The notes under the pieces: generated by a model
The model's database searches: none
Seen by the model: the letters and a program-made list of their open reading frames with translations, nothing else
What the model was told of the DNA's origin: nothing
Shown: piece after piece, positions 62,246 to 64,000 of the stretch
Position numbering within the stretch: position 1 is the first letter of the stretch
How the letters are laid out: each line of letters starts with the position of its first letter
Source: Clostridia bacterium
Lineage (GTDB): Bacteria > Bacillota > Clostridia > Christensenellales > Aristaeellaceae
DNA: 64,000 bases
Direction: 5' to 3'
NCBI GenBank assembly: GCA_017501255.1
Contig: JAFVXE010000028.1
Coordinates: 1-64,000 of the forward strand
Position numbers and translations under genes: made by a program

Positions 62246-63163
62246 ATGCAGATTAACCGGCGTAAACTGCGCTCCTACAAGGAATTTCTGCTGATTCTTC
62301 CCTTTCTGGCTGTGGTAGCCATTTTCTCGTACTTCCCGCTGTACGGCTGGATCTATGCGTTCCATGACTACCGTCCGCCCTTCCCCATCACCAAGGATAC
62401 CTTTGTGGGTCTGAAATGGTTTGAAACCATCATTTCTAACCCCACCCGCACCAAGAACATCGTTCGGGTTCTGCGCAACACCTTTGCCATGAGTGGCATC
62501 TCTCTTGCCTTCTCCTGGTTCCCCATGGTGTTTGCGATCTTCCTGAACGAAATCAAGTGCGAGCCCTACAAGAAATTCGTTCAGACCGTTACCACCCTGC
62601 CCAACTTCATCAGCTGGGTTCTGGTGTACTCCATCGCCTTCAACCTGTTCGGTTCCTTCGGCGCTGTGAATACGGTTCTGCAGAATCTGGGATTGATCGA
62701 CGCACCAATTGCCTTCATGAAATCCAGCGACCATGTATGGTTCACCCAGTGGCTGTGGCTTACCTGGAAAAATGCCGGATGGGCCGCCATCATGTATCTG
62801 GCCGCTATCACCGGCATTGATGAAGAAATGCTGGAAGCAGCCCGTGTGGACGGCGCTACCCGTATGAAGATCATCTGGCACATCACCATTCCCTGCATCC
62901 TGCCTACTTACTTCGTCATCGTTATGCTGAATCTGGCCAACTTCCTCTCCAACGGCATGGAGCAGTACTACGTATTCCAGAACGCCTTCAATACCAAGTA
63001 TATCGAGGTGCTGGACCTGTACGTATACAACATGGCCATGAGTTCCACCGGCGCTTACCCGCTTTCCACCGCCATCAGTATTCTCAAGAGCGTGGTCAGC
63101 ATCGTGCTGCTGGTGGTATCCAACACCGCATCCAAGCTCATCCGCGGCGAAGGATTCATCTGA
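62246..63163 (+). CDS. ABC sugar transporter permease, LplB type
   Basis: 305-aa permease with six hydrophobic segments of the polysaccharide/oligosaccharide uptake group (LplB/YteP). The EAA loop for ATPase contact is EEMLEAARVDGATRMKIIWH, ending in ITIPCILPT. N-terminal IFSYFPLYGWIYAFHDYRPP is typical. ACAGGAGG precedes ATG 62246. Paired with the second permease 53 bases downstream; no binding protein or ATPase in the window. Confidence 0.93.
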   Translation: MQINRRKLRSYKEFLLILPFLAVVAIFSYFPLYGWIYAFHDYRPPFPITKDTFVGLKWFETIISNPTRTKNIVRVLRNTFAMSGISLAFSWFPMVFAIFLNEIKCEPYKKFVQTVTTLPNFISWVLVYSIAFNLFGSFGAVNTVLQNLGLIDAPIAFMKSSDHVWFTQWLWLTWKNAGWAAIMYLAAITGIDEEMLEAARVDGATRMKIIWHITIPCILPTYFVIVMLNLANFLSNGMEQYYVFQNAFNTKYIEVLDLYVYNMAMSSTGAYPLSTAISILKSVVSIVLLVVSNTASKLIRGEGFI

Positions 63164-63216
63164 TGCGGCTTTGTTGCCCCGTGTGCTGAACAAACAACCG
63201 TCAGGAGGAGACCAGT

Positions 63217-64000
63217 ATGGTACAAGCTGCTCCCGTAACCTTTAAGAAGAAAAAAGGCATGAAACGCTCCTTCGGCGATAAACTGATCAGTGTGATCACC
63301 TATATCGTCTACGCAATCTTTGCCTTTGTCTGCGTATACCCCTTCTATTATATTTTCATCAACTCCATCAGCGCCAACAACCTGAGCGAACGCGGCAAGG
63401 TTATCTTCGTTCCTCTGGAAGTGCACTTCAAGAACTACACCACCGTGTTCAAGATTCCCGGACTGATTGACGCTGCCAAGGTATCTCTGATGCGTACCGT
63501 GGTCGGTACCATCTTCACGGTGGTCATCGCCGCCTTCCTGGGCTATATGTTCACCCGTGAAACCCTGTGGAAGCGCAAGTTCTGGTACCGCTTCGTGGCT
63601 GCTACCATGTACTTCAACGCCGGCGTGATTCCGTGGTATCTCACCATGAAGACCATGGGCCTGACCAACAACTTCTGGGGCTACATCTTCCCCATGATGA
63701 TTCAGCCGTTCTACATCATCCTGTGTAAAACGTTCTGCGAATCCATCCCCAAAGAGCTGGAGGATGCGGCGGATATTGACGGTGCAGGAACCCTGACCAT
63801 TTTCTTCCGCATCATGCTGCCGGTCATCAAGCCCATTCTGGCAACCATCGCTGTGTTTGCAGCTGTCAACCAGTGGAACTCCTTCCAGGATACCCTGCTG
63901 CTGGTAACCGACACCAAGCTCTATACCCTGCAGTATGTGCTCTACCAGTACATCAATCAGGCCAGTTCCCTCAAGGCGCTGGTCAGCAACAGTACCTCGG
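63217..64000 (+). CDS. ABC sugar transporter permease, YtcP/LplC type (cut by window end)
   Basis: 261 codons visible, open to the edge. Starts MVQAAPVTFKKKKGMKRSFG after AGGAGGAG. Hydrophobic segments (ITYIVYAIFAFVCVYPFYYI, TVVGTIFTVVIAAFLGYMF) and the EAA loop ELEDAADIDGAGTLTIFFRI followed by MLPVIKPILATI identify the second permease of the pair. Substrate probably an oligosaccharide. Confidence 0.92.
   Translation, partial: MVQAAPVTFKKKKGMKRSFGDKLISVITYIVYAIFAFVCVYPFYYIFINSISANNLSERGKVIFVPLEVHFKNYTTVFKIPGLIDAAKVSLMRTVVGTIFTVVIAAFLGYMFTRETLWKRKFWYRFVAATMYFNAGVIPWYLTMKTMGLTNNFWGYIFPMMIQPFYIILCKTFCESIPKELEDAADIDGAGTLTIFFRIMLPVIKPILATIAVFAAVNQWNSFQDTLLLVTDTKLYTLQYVLYQYINQASSLKALVSNSTS

Overview
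The window reads as a chromosomal segment of a Gram-positive, anaerobe-type Bacillota, most likely class Clostridia (Oscillospirales or Christensenellales-like gut lineage; the order is a guess). Reasons: strong GGAGG ribosome sites and sigma-A type promoters almost everywhere, a T-box in front of proS, a CIRCE operator in front of groESL, glycogen synthesis with the Bacillota-specific GlgC+GlgD pair, two ECF sigma/anti-sigma pairs with extracytoplasmic domains, many exported proteins with Gram-positive signal peptides, and no outer-membrane genes. Codon third positions are mostly G/C. No rRNA, tRNA, CRISPR array, IS element or prophage was found; this is mainly core chromosome with two accessory-looking islands.

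Layout. 1-7.2 kb: gap (partial), a ROK sugar kinase, a MazG-like/HD/YbaK/MATE operon, an acetyltransferase and ilvE. 7.2-13.1 kb: glgC-glgD-glgA with a long leader, two exported proteins, then an array of hairpins. 13.2-17 kb: tig-clpP-clpX, with an unusual histone-like tail on trigger factor. 17-20.9 kb (minus): an araD/kinase pair and rpsF-ssb-rpsR. 21-26 kb: a polysaccharide-initiating sugar transferase, a nucleotidyltransferase, galE and two small unknowns. 26-33 kb (minus): T-box-proS and a type IV pilus-like operon (transglutaminase-like protein, PilC, four pilin-like proteins, PilT). 33-41 kb: an HTH protein with a possible LexA site, two sigma/anti-sigma pairs, an MFS transporter, malic enzyme and a YjbR-GNAT fusion. 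41-44 kb: mutY and CIRCE-groES-groEL. 44-46.8 kb (minus): a kinase/PP2C/von Willebrand-A triad resembling the TerY-P signalling triad. 47-49.7 kb: a membrane protein and split transketolase. 49.8-60.2 kb: an envelope island. 60.5-64 kb: an ATP-grasp ligase and the start of a sugar ABC transporter with two permeases.

The most novel-looking part is 50.5-57.2 kb. A five-gene minus-strand operon encodes a DUF6273-type protein, two phosphodiester-glycosidase (NAGPA-like) proteins, a repeat protein ending in a C-type lectin domain, and an Lgt-like membrane protein. It is transcribed divergently from a secreted fusion of a sortase-B-like domain, in which the catalytic Cys appears replaced by Ala, to a C39-like cysteine peptidase. 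A 7-bp inverted repeat lies between the two promoters. This could be an undescribed surface-glycan binding or remodelling system; that function is inference.

The next gene cluster ends with an SH3/Ig/Fn3-like surface protein whose reading frame is cut by an in-frame ochre codon. Other points of interest are the hairpin arrays at 12.9-13.1 and 17.0 kb, the translated leader of the glycogen operon, and the operator-like palindromes near the ABC transporter.
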